Assembly: GCA_030688135.1 (NCBI GenBank) | Contig: JAUYIW010000036.1 | Coordinates: forward strand, 1-8,011 | Direction: 5' to 3' | Source of the DNA: Candidatus Uhrbacteria bacterium | Lineage (GTDB): Bacteria; Patescibacteriota; Patescibacteriia; UBA9934 | DNA: 8,011 nt | Part shown: positions 1-5,694 of the stretch, piece after piece | Numbering within the stretch: position 1 is the stretch's first letter | Layout of the letters: the number at the start of each line of letters is the position of its first letter | Position numbers and translations under genes: made by a program | The notes under the pieces: model-generated | Told to the model about the DNA's origin: nothing | Databases searched by the model: none | Seen by the model: the letters and a program-made list of their open reading frames with translations, nothing else

Positions 1-222
1 GATTTCTCCTCGCGACCTACAGACTCGTCGAAATGGTAACTTTCTACTTATTAAATGGATCAAACAAATCCTAACCTGGCAGATTGGACGACTCCTCCAC
101 CCAAATTGCGTATGATCCATAACCTTGCCAAATCAAAACAGATTGAGCTTTAACCGAAGGTATAAAGTCTGAAAGTCCCACCTAAAGCTCGATAGAGATC
201 GTAAAGCCTAATTAGCAATCCC
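1..222. other. Left-edge intergenic stretch without a recognisable gene
   Basis: I see no gene, tRNA or rRNA here. Two inverted repeats stand out. ATGGATCA at 55-62 is complementary to TGATCCAT at 113-120. ATTGAGCTTTA at 142-152 pairs with TAAAGCTCGAT at 183-193 (11 pairs with one G-T) around a 30-base loop. A short competing hairpin CGAT/ATCG at 190-193/198-201 overlaps the second arm. No T-run follows any of them, so they are not ordinary terminators on the plus strand. Two short open frames run in from the left edge, to stops at 72-74 and 113-115, but neither reads as a known protein tail. Confidence 0.5.
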
Positions 223-251
223 TTGTGTCGTGCCTGGTAATATGATAAAAT
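223..251 (+). promoter_or_regulatory. Likely gyrB promoter with extended -10
   Basis: TTGTGT (223-228) is followed after 17 bases by TAAAAT (246-251). The latter is preceded by TGa at 243-245, which makes an extended -10. Transcription would start near 258 and give a gyrB leader of about 35 bases. The -35 matches the consensus only partly, while the extended -10 is good. It is the best sigma-70-like site ahead of gyrB. Confidence 0.6.
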
Positions 252-293
252 GTAGGCTGTTATTCATTATTATTTAGTTGCGATAAAGTAGAT

Positions 294-2375
294 ATGGTAA
301 AAAAACCTGTAGAAAAACTAGCTCCAAAAAAGGCAAAAAAATACGCTAAAACAGAAGGATACGGCGCAGAAGCCATCACTGTTCTAGAAGGGCTTGAGCC
401 AGTACGAAAGCGTCCTGGAATGTATATTGGAACAACTGGTCCAACCGGTCTACATCACTTGATTTGGGAAGTAGTGGACAACTCTGTTGACGAAGCCATG
501 GCCGGACACGCGACTACGGTCACAATTAAACTTCAGCCGGACAACTGGGTTGAGGTTTCAGACGACGGTCGTGGAATTCCAACCGCAATGCATCCTCAAC
601 AAAAGATATCCGCGCTGGAACTGGTACTTACTAAACTTCACGCTGGTGGAAAATTCGGAGGAGATGCAAGCGGATACAAAGTTTCTGGCGGACTTCACGG
701 AGTTGGCGTGTCTGTTGTTAATGCTTTATCTACCGAACTTACAGCAACGGTTCACCGAGAAGGAAAAATTTGGGAGCAAACATATAAAATTGGAAAACCA
801 CAGGGAAAGGTAAAAGCAATCGGAAAGTCATCCTTGAACGGTACTAGCATTCGTTTCCATGCAGATGCTTCAATTTTTGAAACTATAGAATACAACCTAG
901 AAACTGTAGTCGACCATCTTAGGCAACAAGCTTACCTAACTGCCGGTGTACGGTTTGACATTATAGACGAACGTGGCGAAAAACCTGAACCATACTCATT
1001 TTACTTTGAAGGAGGAGTCGCCTCTTACGTAAGTCACATAAACGCGAAACGTGAAGCAAAGCATCCAAATGTTTTCTACATTAGAAAACAACACGAAGAC
1101 ATCGATGTAGAAGTTTCGCTTCAATACACTACCGAATATCACGATAGCGTTTTCTGCTTTGCAAACAACATTACAAACCCGGAAGGAGGTACGCATTTGG
1201 CAGGATTCCGAACTGCGCTTACAAGAAGTTTAAACACCTACGCACGCGATAAAGGTTACATAAAAGAAAAAGATACAAATCTTACTGGTGACGATGCTCG
1301 CGAAGGTCTTACTGCTGTTATTAGTATTAAGTTGCCAGAACCGCAGTTTGAAGGTCAAACAAAATCTAAGCTTGGAAACCCAGAAGCGCGAACTGCGGTT
1401 GAGGCTGTCTTTGGTGAAGCGTTTCAAATTTATTTAGAAGAGCATCCAAAAGATGCAGAAGAAATCATTGGCAAGTGTTTACTTTCGGCCAGAGCTCGAG
1501 CAGCCGCACGCGCAGCGCGAGAAACCGTGCTTCGAAAAGGTGCATTTGAAGGCTTAATGCTACCAGGAAAACTCTCAGACTGTTCAAGTAGAAATCCTGA
1601 GGTATCAGAAATATTTATTGTTGAGGGAGACTCAGCTGGCGGATCTGCCAAGCAAGGTCGCAACCGAGAATTCCAAGCCATCCTGCCACTTCGAGGAAAG
1701 ATCTTAAACGTGGAGCGCGCTCGACTCGACAAATTACTTGCAAACAACGAAATCAAAAACCTTATTATTGCACTTGGTACAAATATTGGCGAAGGCTTCG
1801 ACATTACCGGTCTGCGTTACCATCGTGTGGTAATTATGACCGATGCTGACGTTGACGGAGCTCACATCCGTACACTTTTGTTAACTCTATTCTTCCGATA
1901 CTTCCAAGATCTTATTCTTGGAGGTCATATATACATTGCAATGCCACCACTTTACCGAATACAAATTGGCAAAAACTTTAAATACGCATTTAGCGATGAA
2001 GAAAAAGAATCTGTAATCGCAGAGCTTACCGAAATGAAGCAACCTGACAAGAATAAAAAGGTTAGAAATCAAGAAAGAGAGCAAACAATAGAAGGTGCAG
2101 AAGATAGCGAAGGAGATGATGCACTTGAAGCAGAAGTAGTTGAAGCAGGAGGAGTGAAAGTTAATATTCAGCGCTACAAGGGTCTTGGAGAAATGAACCC
2201 AGAGCAACTTTGGAATACAACAATGGATCCCGTTGCAAGAACAATGAAGCGCGTAACAATCGATGACGCCGAACTAGCAAGTGAAACGTTCGATATTCTA
2301 ATGGGCTCTGAAGTAGCGCCTCGAAAGAAATTTATCCAAACTCATGCAAAGGATGTGGAGAACTTGGACGTATAG
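294..2375 (+). CDS. gyrB: DNA gyrase subunit B
   Basis: ATPase subunit of the type II topoisomerase that introduces negative supercoils, acting with GyrA in the cytoplasm. The N-terminal GHKL ATPase has the N-box WEVVDNSVDEA (58-68, with catalytic-type E59 and N63), SDDGRGIP (89-96) and the ATP lid around 118-146. QTKSK (355-359) supplies the conserved Gln and Lys that reach the ATP phosphates. The TOPRIM domain has FIVEGDSAGG (441-450, metal Glu 444) and TDADVD (516-521). The tail motif QRYKGLGEMNP is at 626-636. At 693 residues it is slightly long. A lysine-rich 20-residue N-terminal tail and a charged linker around 578-622 account for most of the extra. The LPGKLSDC and ILPLRGKILNVE motifs favour GyrB over ParE. 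The next Met is residue 43, inside the ATPase domain, so the start at 294 is needed. No Shine-Dalgarno sequence is evident. Confidence 0.97.
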   Translation: MVKKPVEKLAPKKAKKYAKTEGYGAEAITVLEGLEPVRKRPGMYIGTTGPTGLHHLIWEVVDNSVDEAMAGHATTVTIKLQPDNWVEVSDDGRGIPTAMHPQQKISALELVLTKLHAGGKFGGDASGYKVSGGLHGVGVSVVNALSTELTATVHREGKIWEQTYKIGKPQGKVKAIGKSSLNGTSIRFHADASIFETIEYNLETVVDHLRQQAYLTAGVRFDIIDERGEKPEPYSFYFEGGVASYVSHINAKREAKHPNVFYIRKQHEDIDVEVSLQYTTEYHDSVFCFANNITNPEGGTHLAGFRTALTRSLNTYARDKGYIKEKDTNLTGDDAREGLTAVISIKLPEPQFEGQTKSKLGNPEARTAVEAVFGEAFQIYLEEHPKDAEEIIGKCLLSARARAAARAARETVLRKGAFEGLMLPGKLSDCSSRNPEVSEIFIVEGDSAGGSAKQGRNREFQAILPLRGKILNVERARLDKLLANNEIKNLIIALGTNIGEGFDITGLRYHRVVIMTDADVDGAHIRTLLLTLFFRYFQDLILGGHIYIAMPPLYRIQIGKNFKYAFSDEEKESVIAELTEMKQPDKNKKVRNQEREQTIEGAEDSEGDDALEAEVVEAGGVKVNIQRYKGLGEMNPEQLWNTTMDPVARTMKRVTIDDAELASETFDILMGSEVAPRKKFIQTHAKDVENLDV

Positions 2376-2402
2376 GAAAGATCAAAATAAATCGTTAAAA
2401 AA

Positions 2403-2430
2403 TTCGAAACCCGGTTTCGGATTTTTTTTT
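2403..2430 (+). terminator. Intrinsic terminator of gyrB
   Basis: CGAAAC (2405-2410), loop CCG, and GTTTCG (2414-2419) form a stem. It is extended by a T-G pair and a T-A pair and followed by nine Ts (2422-2430). It begins 27 bases after the gyrB stop codon and separates gyrB from the secE unit. Confidence 0.92.
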
Positions 2431-2440
2431 GCACAGCCCC

Positions 2441-2469
2441 TTGCACAAAATATCAAATGGGTGTATCTT
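2441..2469 (+). promoter_or_regulatory. Weak candidate promoter for the secE-nusG unit
   Basis: TTGCAC (2441-2446) and TATCTT (2464-2469) are separated by 17 bases, just after the gyrB terminator. Both boxes are partial matches. A second candidate -10, TATAAC at 2709-2714, sits closer to secE but lacks a good -35. It overlaps the small hairpin AGGTC-ATC-GACCT (2696-2708). The sequence alone does not decide between them. Confidence 0.3.
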
Positions 2470-2479
2470 ATTCTCATCG

Positions 2480-2496
2480 GCCCGAAAGGGCTTTTT
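2480..2496 (+). terminator. Short GAAA-tetraloop hairpin with T-run (possible attenuator)
   Basis: GCCC, GAAA tetraloop and GGGC (2480-2491) are followed directly by TTTTT (2492-2496). The stem is only four G-C pairs but has a stable GNRA loop. It could be a back-up terminator behind gyrB or an early attenuator for transcripts heading to secE. Confidence 0.45.
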
Positions 2497-2498
2497 AA

Positions 2499-2527
2499 AT
2501 CACGCAAAATCACCCAGAATCGCGATC
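2499..2527 (+). repeat. 29-bp direct repeat, copy 1 (secE leader)
   Basis: A perfect 29-base copy of the sequence at 2637-2665, beginning ATCACGCAAAATCACC and ending CGCGATC. Copy starts are 138 bases apart. The 109-base interval contains a CGTAC/GTACG hairpin (2557-2572) and a partly complementary inverted copy at 2609-2625. Confidence 0.9.
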
Positions 2528-2636
2528 TGTTGGTTCAGCCGTCCGGTGCTCGACATCGTACATTTCAGTACGCTTTACTTCGCTCCTCCGTCTTCACCTA
2601 CATCTCATCGATTCTGTGCAATTTTTAGCAAATTAG

Positions 2637-2665
2637 ATCACGCAAAATCACCCAGAATCGCGATC
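2637..2665 (+). repeat. 29-bp direct repeat, copy 2 (secE leader)
   Basis: Identical over 29 bases to 2499-2527. CGATTCTG at 2609-2616 is exactly complementary to CAGAATCG within this copy. With AATTTT further along, 14 of 17 positions pair, so a stem-loop 2609-2661 can form. The same 2609-2625 arm could instead pair with copy 1. Two copies with so long an interval do not make a CRISPR array. Confidence 0.9.
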
Positions 2666-2734
2666 CATAGCACTAATCTATCTACAACTTTTAACTAGGT
2701 CATCGACCTATAACACGTTCTAACAAACACACAT

Positions 2735-2938
2735 ATGGCAAAAATATTAAACAACATTTTGTTTAGATACCTTCGTGAGTCAAAAGAAGAGCTTAAAAAA
2801 GTTACATGGCCTAGTCAAAAAGAAACCATGCGATACTCTGCTCTAGTAATCGTGATAAGTATTGCGCTAGGCATTTATTTCGGTCTTGCCGACTGGATTC
2901 TAAATATTATACTCGAAGCGTATTTAGCGCTTGGATAA
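2735..2938 (+). CDS. secE: Preprotein translocase subunit SecE
   Basis: Small essential membrane subunit that clamps the SecY channel in the Sec translocase. The 67-residue protein has the single-TM bacterial architecture. An amphipathic cytoplasmic helix leads into the family signature ESKEELKKVTWPSQKET (15-31), then one hydrophobic membrane segment at about 35-60. It lies 45 bases before nusG, the classic secE-nusG pair, and is probably cotranscribed with it. The ATG follows an A/C-rich leader with no Shine-Dalgarno sequence. Confidence 0.95.
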   Translation: MAKILNNILFRYLRESKEELKKVTWPSQKETMRYSALVIVISIALGIYFGLADWILNIILEAYLALG

Positions 2939-2983
2939 TCTCAACTTAACTTACGTTCAATACATTAAAAACGAATACAAAAT

Positions 2984-3529
2984 ATGGCCAAACAAACAGC
3001 TAAATATGGTCGGCGCTGGTATGCGATCCACACATACTCAGGGTACGAGGAAAACGTGATGCGAAATCTCATTCAACGTATCGACACAATGGACATGGAA
3101 GATAAAATCTTCAACGTGCTTGTCCCAAAGGAAAAGAAAATCAAAATCAAAAACGGAAAACGCAGAATTATTGAAGAGAAAATCTTCCCAGGTTATGTTT
3201 TGGTAGAAATGATTGTAACCGATGATTCATGGTACGTTGTGCGAAACACTCCAAGCGTTACCGGATTTATTGGAACTGGAACAACTCCAACTCCAATTGC
3301 TGATGAAGAAATTGAAGCTCTTATGAAGCGCGTAGGAGTTGATGAACCAGAATTTAAGCTTGACGTTCTACCGGGCGACCCTATTTCCATTACAGACGGA
3401 CCGTTTAAAGGTCAGCAAGGAAAAGTTGATGAAATCGATGAAGCTCGTGGAAAAGTTAAGGTGTTTGTTTCTATGTTTGGACGTGAAACTCCAGTTGAAC
3501 TCGACTTTTTGCAGGTTAAGAAGATTTAG
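2984..3529 (+). CDS. nusG: Transcription termination/antitermination factor NusG
   Basis: Binds the RNA polymerase clamp, modulates pausing, and links transcription to Rho or to ribosomes. At 181 residues it has the normal two-domain layout. The NGN domain (about 10-118) has RWYAIHTYSGYEENV (11-25), FPGYVLVEM (68-76) and WYVVRNTPSVTGFIG (83-97). The C-terminal KOW domain (about 128-181) has GDPISITDGPFKGQQGKV (131-148) and VFVSMFGRETPVEL. No insertion domain is present. It follows secE by 45 bases. No convincing terminator follows it, so read-through towards rplK is possible. The leader is A-rich without a Shine-Dalgarno sequence. Confidence 0.97.
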   Translation: MAKQTAKYGRRWYAIHTYSGYEENVMRNLIQRIDTMDMEDKIFNVLVPKEKKIKIKNGKRRIIEEKIFPGYVLVEMIVTDDSWYVVRNTPSVTGFIGTGTTPTPIADEEIEALMKRVGVDEPEFKLDVLPGDPISITDGPFKGQQGKVDEIDEARGKVKVFVSMFGRETPVELDFLQVKKI

Positions 3530-3575
3530 ACTGGTTACACTTGTTAATTGGTCAACTCATCACAGAGTCCTGCAG

Positions 3576-3595
3576 CCTGCCTGCCGGCAGGCAGG
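3576..3595. repeat. Perfect 20-bp palindrome CCTGCCTGCCGGCAGGCAGG
   Basis: The 20 bases are fully self-complementary and GC-rich within an AT-leaning region. Read through as protein, such palindromes give LPAGRQAG-like peptides, which I recall from over-called ORFs in CPR genomes. It is most likely a dispersed palindromic repeat. It could also fold in RNA downstream of nusG, but no T-run follows. Confidence 0.85.
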
Positions 3596-3630
3596 TTCGT
3601 ATGTCGACTGAAGGTTCGTCTGATTGCGCC

Positions 3631-3711
3631 TTGTTCGCTTCCGGAACGAACGCCGAGCATCGCTCGGCACGAACGCAAGCGTAGCGAGCACGAACAGCCT
3701 TTAGGGCTTTG
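3631..3711. repeat. REP-like cluster of GC-rich hairpins
   Basis: GTTCG (3633-3637) pairs with CGAAC (3647-3651) around a self-complementary TTCCGGAA. GCCGAGC (3652-3658) pairs with GCTCGGC (3662-3668) across a three-base loop. GCACGAAC recurs at 3667-3674 and 3688-3695, a 21-base step. A short AGCC-TTTAG-GGCT hairpin with TTT follows near 3696-3710 and could be a weak terminator for nusG. No gene is supported between 3530 and 3835. Confidence 0.6.
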
Positions 3712-3736
3712 AACAATCGCCTTGGCAAATAGGTGA

Positions 3737-3766
3737 TTGACAAAAATCGCTAAATCTGGCAATATT
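3737..3766 (+). promoter_or_regulatory. Candidate rplK-rplA promoter
   Basis: A perfect TTGACA (3737-3742) is followed after 18 bases by AATATT (3761-3766; with 17 bases the hexamer is CAATAT). Transcription would begin near 3772 and give a leader of about 64 bases. The -10 is only a four-of-six match, but the -35 is exact and placement is right for the L11-L1 unit. Confidence 0.6.
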
Positions 3767-3779
3767 CCGACATTAATTA

Positions 3780-3835
3780 ACGACATGGTTACTGAGTCAA
3801 TGTGTTGACCGGAATCCATTTTAAACAAACGTCGT
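3780..3835 (+). promoter_or_regulatory. Foldable leader ending at the rplK start codon
   Basis: ACGAC (3780-3784) is complementary to GTCGT (3831-3835), the five bases directly before the rplK ATG. Inside this stem, ATGGTT (3785-3790) can pair with AATCCAT (3813-3819) with one bulge. GTCAA and TTGAC pair across a TGTG loop at about 3797-3810. The 3' arm of the outer stem would sit in the ribosome-binding region. Such a nested leader is a plausible autoregulatory site for L1 or L11, but I do not match it to a named motif. Confidence 0.45.
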
Positions 3836-4258
3836 ATGGGAAAACCAATCATTAAAGTCCTGAAAGTTCAGGCACAAGGTGGCGCTGCTACTCCTGCCCC
3901 ACCGCTAGGACCAGCTCTTAGCCAATACGGAGTTAATATTCAGCAGTTCGTAAACGACTTTAACAACGCAACACAGGACAGACGTGGTGAAGTTGTTCCT
4001 GCATTACTAACAATCTTTGACGATAGATCGTTTGAGTTTGTACTAAAAACTGCTCCAGCATCTGACCTTATTAAAAAGGCAGCTGGAATCAGCAAAGGAT
4101 CAGGAAGTCCGCTAACAACAAAGGTTGGTAGCATTACAAAAGCGCAACTTCAAGAAATTGCTGAAAAGAAACTTTCAGACTTAAATACAAACGACATTGA
4201 ACAGGCAATGAAAGTTATTGCCGGAACCTGTCGTCAAATGGGCGTTGAGATTAAGTAA
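3836..4258 (+). CDS. rplK: Large-subunit ribosomal protein L11 (uL11)
   Basis: Component of the GTPase-associated centre of the 50S subunit. It binds the 23S thiostrepton loop and takes part in factor-dependent GTP hydrolysis. At 140 residues it is of normal length. The N-terminal domain has KVQAQGGAATPAPPLGPAL (about 10-28), with the paired prolines of the thiostrepton-contact region, and GVNIQQFVNDFN. The C-terminal RNA-binding domain has LIKKAAGISKGSGSP (about 78-92) and ends in the signature AMKVIAGTCRQMGVEI. It is followed by rplA after 92 bases. The start codon abuts the 3' arm of a possible leader hairpin, and there is no Shine-Dalgarno sequence. Confidence 0.97.
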   Translation: MGKPIIKVLKVQAQGGAATPAPPLGPALSQYGVNIQQFVNDFNNATQDRRGEVVPALLTIFDDRSFEFVLKTAPASDLIKKAAGISKGSGSPLTTKVGSITKAQLQEIAEKKLSDLNTNDIEQAMKVIAGTCRQMGVEIK

Positions 4259-4317
4259 CTAGCGATTGGCCTTTGGCGACTGACTAATAGCTAAAAGCAA
4301 ATAACTAACATCTAATC

Positions 4318-4343
4318 GTGGGAGCTGAAAAGCGCTAAACCAC
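4318..4343 (+). promoter_or_regulatory. Possible L1-binding mimic before rplA
   Basis: GTGG (4318-4321) pairs with CCAC (4340-4343). A short GC/GC or AGC/GCT inner stem caps a TGAAAAGC-type loop. The internal loop is asymmetric, with GA on one side and TAAA on the other. This resembles the L1 site in 23S helices 76-78 (GGUGG-GA-stem / stem-UGAAAUA-CCACC as I recall it). The stem ends seven bases before the rplA ATG. The match is short and drawn by eye. Confidence 0.4.
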
Positions 4344-4350
4344 TAAAAAT

Positions 4351-5037
4351 ATGACTGACAAAAAGAAAAAGAAGGTAAAGGTATTTGTTGATAAAAATAA
4401 ATTCTACGCTCTTGAAGACGCAGTAAAGCTTTGCAAAGAATCAGCAAGCGCAAAATTTGACGAATCAATCGAACTGGCAATGAACACCGGAATCGATCCA
4501 AAAAAAGGTGATCAGCAAATTCGTGGCACAGTTATACTTCCACACGGAACCGGTAAAACAAAGCGCGTTATAGCCTTTGTAGACAGTGCCAACGAAACTG
4601 CAGCTAAGGAAGCCGGTGCTGACATTATTGGTACCGAAGAAGTAATTGAAGAGATCATTAAAAAAGGTACAATTGACTTTGACGTTGCAGTTGCAATGCC
4701 AAGCATGATGCCTAAGCTTGCAAGAGCGGCTAAAGTACTTGGCCCTCGCGGACTTATGCCAAACCCTAAAACCGATACCGTTGGACCAAACATTGCAAAA
4801 ATGATTGAGGAACAAAAGGGCGGTAAAGTATCTTTCAAAAACGACAATACTTCAAATGTTCACGCTACTGTTGGTAAGGCCTCATTTGATGAAGCGAAAC
4901 TGCTAGAAAACATCACAACCGTTTTCGAATCAGTAAAAAAGGCTCGTCCTGCATCTTCCAAGGGAATCTACATAAAGTCAGCTGCTATCAGCTGTACAAT
5001 GGGTCCTGGAATTAAACTTGATGTTTCGAGCTTGTAA
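4351..5037 (+). CDS. rplA: Large-subunit ribosomal protein L1 (uL1)
   Basis: Builds the mobile L1 stalk of the 50S subunit, which moves deacylated tRNA out of the E site. In many bacteria it also represses its own L11-L1 mRNA. The 228 residues match the family. A lysine-rich N-terminus leads into FDESIELAMNTGIDPKKGDQQIRGTV, split across about 36-61. GTGKTKRVIAF lies at 66-76 and the hallmark VLGPRGLMPNPKTDTV at 129-144. The C-terminal domain I segment has GKVSFKNDNTSNVHATVGK and KGIYIKSAAISCTMGPGI. Some CPR lineages are reported to lack L1, so its presence is informative. No rplJ or rplL follows; instead there is a repeat array and a terminator. Confidence 0.97.
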   Translation: MTDKKKKKVKVFVDKNKFYALEDAVKLCKESASAKFDESIELAMNTGIDPKKGDQQIRGTVILPHGTGKTKRVIAFVDSANETAAKEAGADIIGTEEVIEEIIKKGTIDFDVAVAMPSMMPKLARAAKVLGPRGLMPNPKTDTVGPNIAKMIEEQKGGKVSFKNDNTSNVHATVGKASFDEAKLLENITTVFESVKKARPASSKGIYIKSAAISCTMGPGIKLDVSSL

Positions 5038-5049
5038 TTCTCGCTTCCA

Positions 5050-5162
5050 GCAAATTAGAGAGAGGTTAGTCAGGATATCGAGAGGCTAGAGTGAAGTTAA
5101 AAAGAGGTTAATCAGGTTACAAAAAGGTTAAAGGGAGGTTATAACGCATAGCGAAGAGGTTA
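5050..5162 (+). repeat. Degenerate AGAGGTTA array with helical spacing
   Basis: Units resembling AGAGGTTA recur after rplA. Taking the final A of each, positions are 5057, 5068, 5088, 5099, 5110, 5119, 5130, 5141 and 5162. Steps are 11, 20, 11, 11, 9, 11, 11 and 21, which average about 10.4-10.5 bases per turn once skipped units are counted. Weaker units, AGGATA near 5072-5077 and GCATA near 5146-5150, fill the gaps. The stretch is purine-rich on this strand. No ORF accounts for it. Confidence 0.7.
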
Positions 5163-5167
5163 AATAT

Positions 5168-5196
5168 AAAAGACAGGGCAAAAGCCTTGTCTTTTT
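5168..5196. terminator. Bidirectional terminator between rplA and the minus-strand hypothetical gene
   Basis: AAAAGACAGGGC (5168-5179) pairs with GCCTTGTCTTTT (5184-5195), giving 12 pairs with one G-T around an AAAA loop. Ts run on in the plus direction and A-rich sequence lies on the other side, so it can end both rplA transcription and the convergent gene, whose stop codon is six bases away. Confidence 0.9.
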
Positions 5197-5201
5197 GTTT
5201 G

Positions 5202-5603
5202 CTAATCTATTTTTATACCCTTCTTTTTTATAGCTTCCATTATTTGACTTGCCGTTTCTCTTAATTCTGAAAGATTGTTAGTAATGCCGTTCACAATTCC
5301 GTCATACTCAATTGAAATATCCAGCAGTTTCATAATATCATCGGGAATAGCAGATCGGAACTCATCTAGTTCTTCATCAGATTTAAAATCATCCATCTTA
5401 TCAAGATAAGGCTGTAAAACTTCATTCATCGCGTCTGCAGTAGCTTTGTACCCATTTAACTGCTCCAATAATTCACCCTCACTTTCTGTAATATCGCGCA
5501 ACCGAGTCTGAAGCTCAGATAGATTCATTTGATGAGCAAGAAGTGCTTCGCCGTAGCGAATATTCTGCGATTCCTCTCCTGATGGTACTTTTATGATCTC
5601 CAT
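5202..5603 (-). CDS. Hypothetical helical, probably coiled-coil protein
   Basis: I do not recognise this 133-residue protein. It is acidic and strongly helical. A first long helix spans about 15-75, with heptad-like Leu/Met spacing in NLSELQTRLRDITESEGELLEQL and following residues. A proline break lies near 87 (SAIPDD), and a second helix runs to about 127. It has no Cys or Trp, no signal peptide, no membrane segment and no catalytic motif, and it ends in a basic tail KKKGIKID. It is divergent from the dcd-family gene across about 90 bases and convergent with rplA. The start follows an AT-rich TAATAATATAAAAT without a Shine-Dalgarno sequence, so transcription may start very near the ATG. A structural or partner-binding role is possible, but nothing in the sequence assigns it. 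Confidence 0.75.
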   Translation of the reverse strand: MEIIKVPSGEESQNIRYGEALLAHQMNLSELQTRLRDITESEGELLEQLNGYKATADAMNEVLQPYLDKMDDFKSDEELDEFRSAIPDDIMKLLDISIEYDGIVNGITNNLSELRETASQIMEAIKKKGIKID

Positions 5604-5641
5604 ATTTTATATTATTACATTCCAAGTTTAACATTATCTTA

Positions 5642-5676
5642 GACTTTAGTTCAAGCTTTACCGCCAACCTAAAGTC
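5642..5676. promoter_or_regulatory. Inverted repeat between divergent genes (possible operator)
   Basis: GACTTTAG (5642-5649) is perfectly complementary to CTAAAGTC (5669-5676) with a 19-base spacer, and two further pairs form if one C is bulged. It lies in the 91-base divergent intergenic region, ending 18 bases before the dcd ATG. A weak extended -10 (TGcTACCCT, 5678-5686) overlaps its right side, so a protein bound here could control the dcd-family gene. Confidence 0.4.
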
Positions 5677-5694
5677 GTGCTACCCTACCAGTGT

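Noticed and set aside
83..103. A stretch resembling a tmRNA 3' end (GGACG..ACTCC..TCCACC)
   Set aside because: The T-arm with its TTCRA loop is missing, and no acceptor 5' strand was found.
1..115. Two partial open frames entering from the left edge
   Set aside because: They are too short to judge (24 and 37 codons), overlap each other, and match no protein I recognise.
2499..2665. CRISPR array
   Set aside because: There are only two repeats with a 109-base interval, and no cas gene nearby.
2344..2698. Open frames after gyrB on the plus strand
   Set aside because: They run through the gyrB terminator and the direct repeats and show no protein-like pattern.
3544..3852. Minus-strand open frames across 3544-3852
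   Set aside because: They owe their openness to the GC palindromes, read as LPAGRQA-like peptides, and overlap the rplK promoter and start. No family is recognisable.
4465..4847. Long minus-strand frames inside rplA
   Set aside because: These are shadows of the clearly coding rplA frame.
5677..5694. GTG start at 5677 for the dcd-family gene
   Set aside because: It adds only six residues, falls at the edge of the inverted repeat, and the family typically begins near the ATG at 5695.
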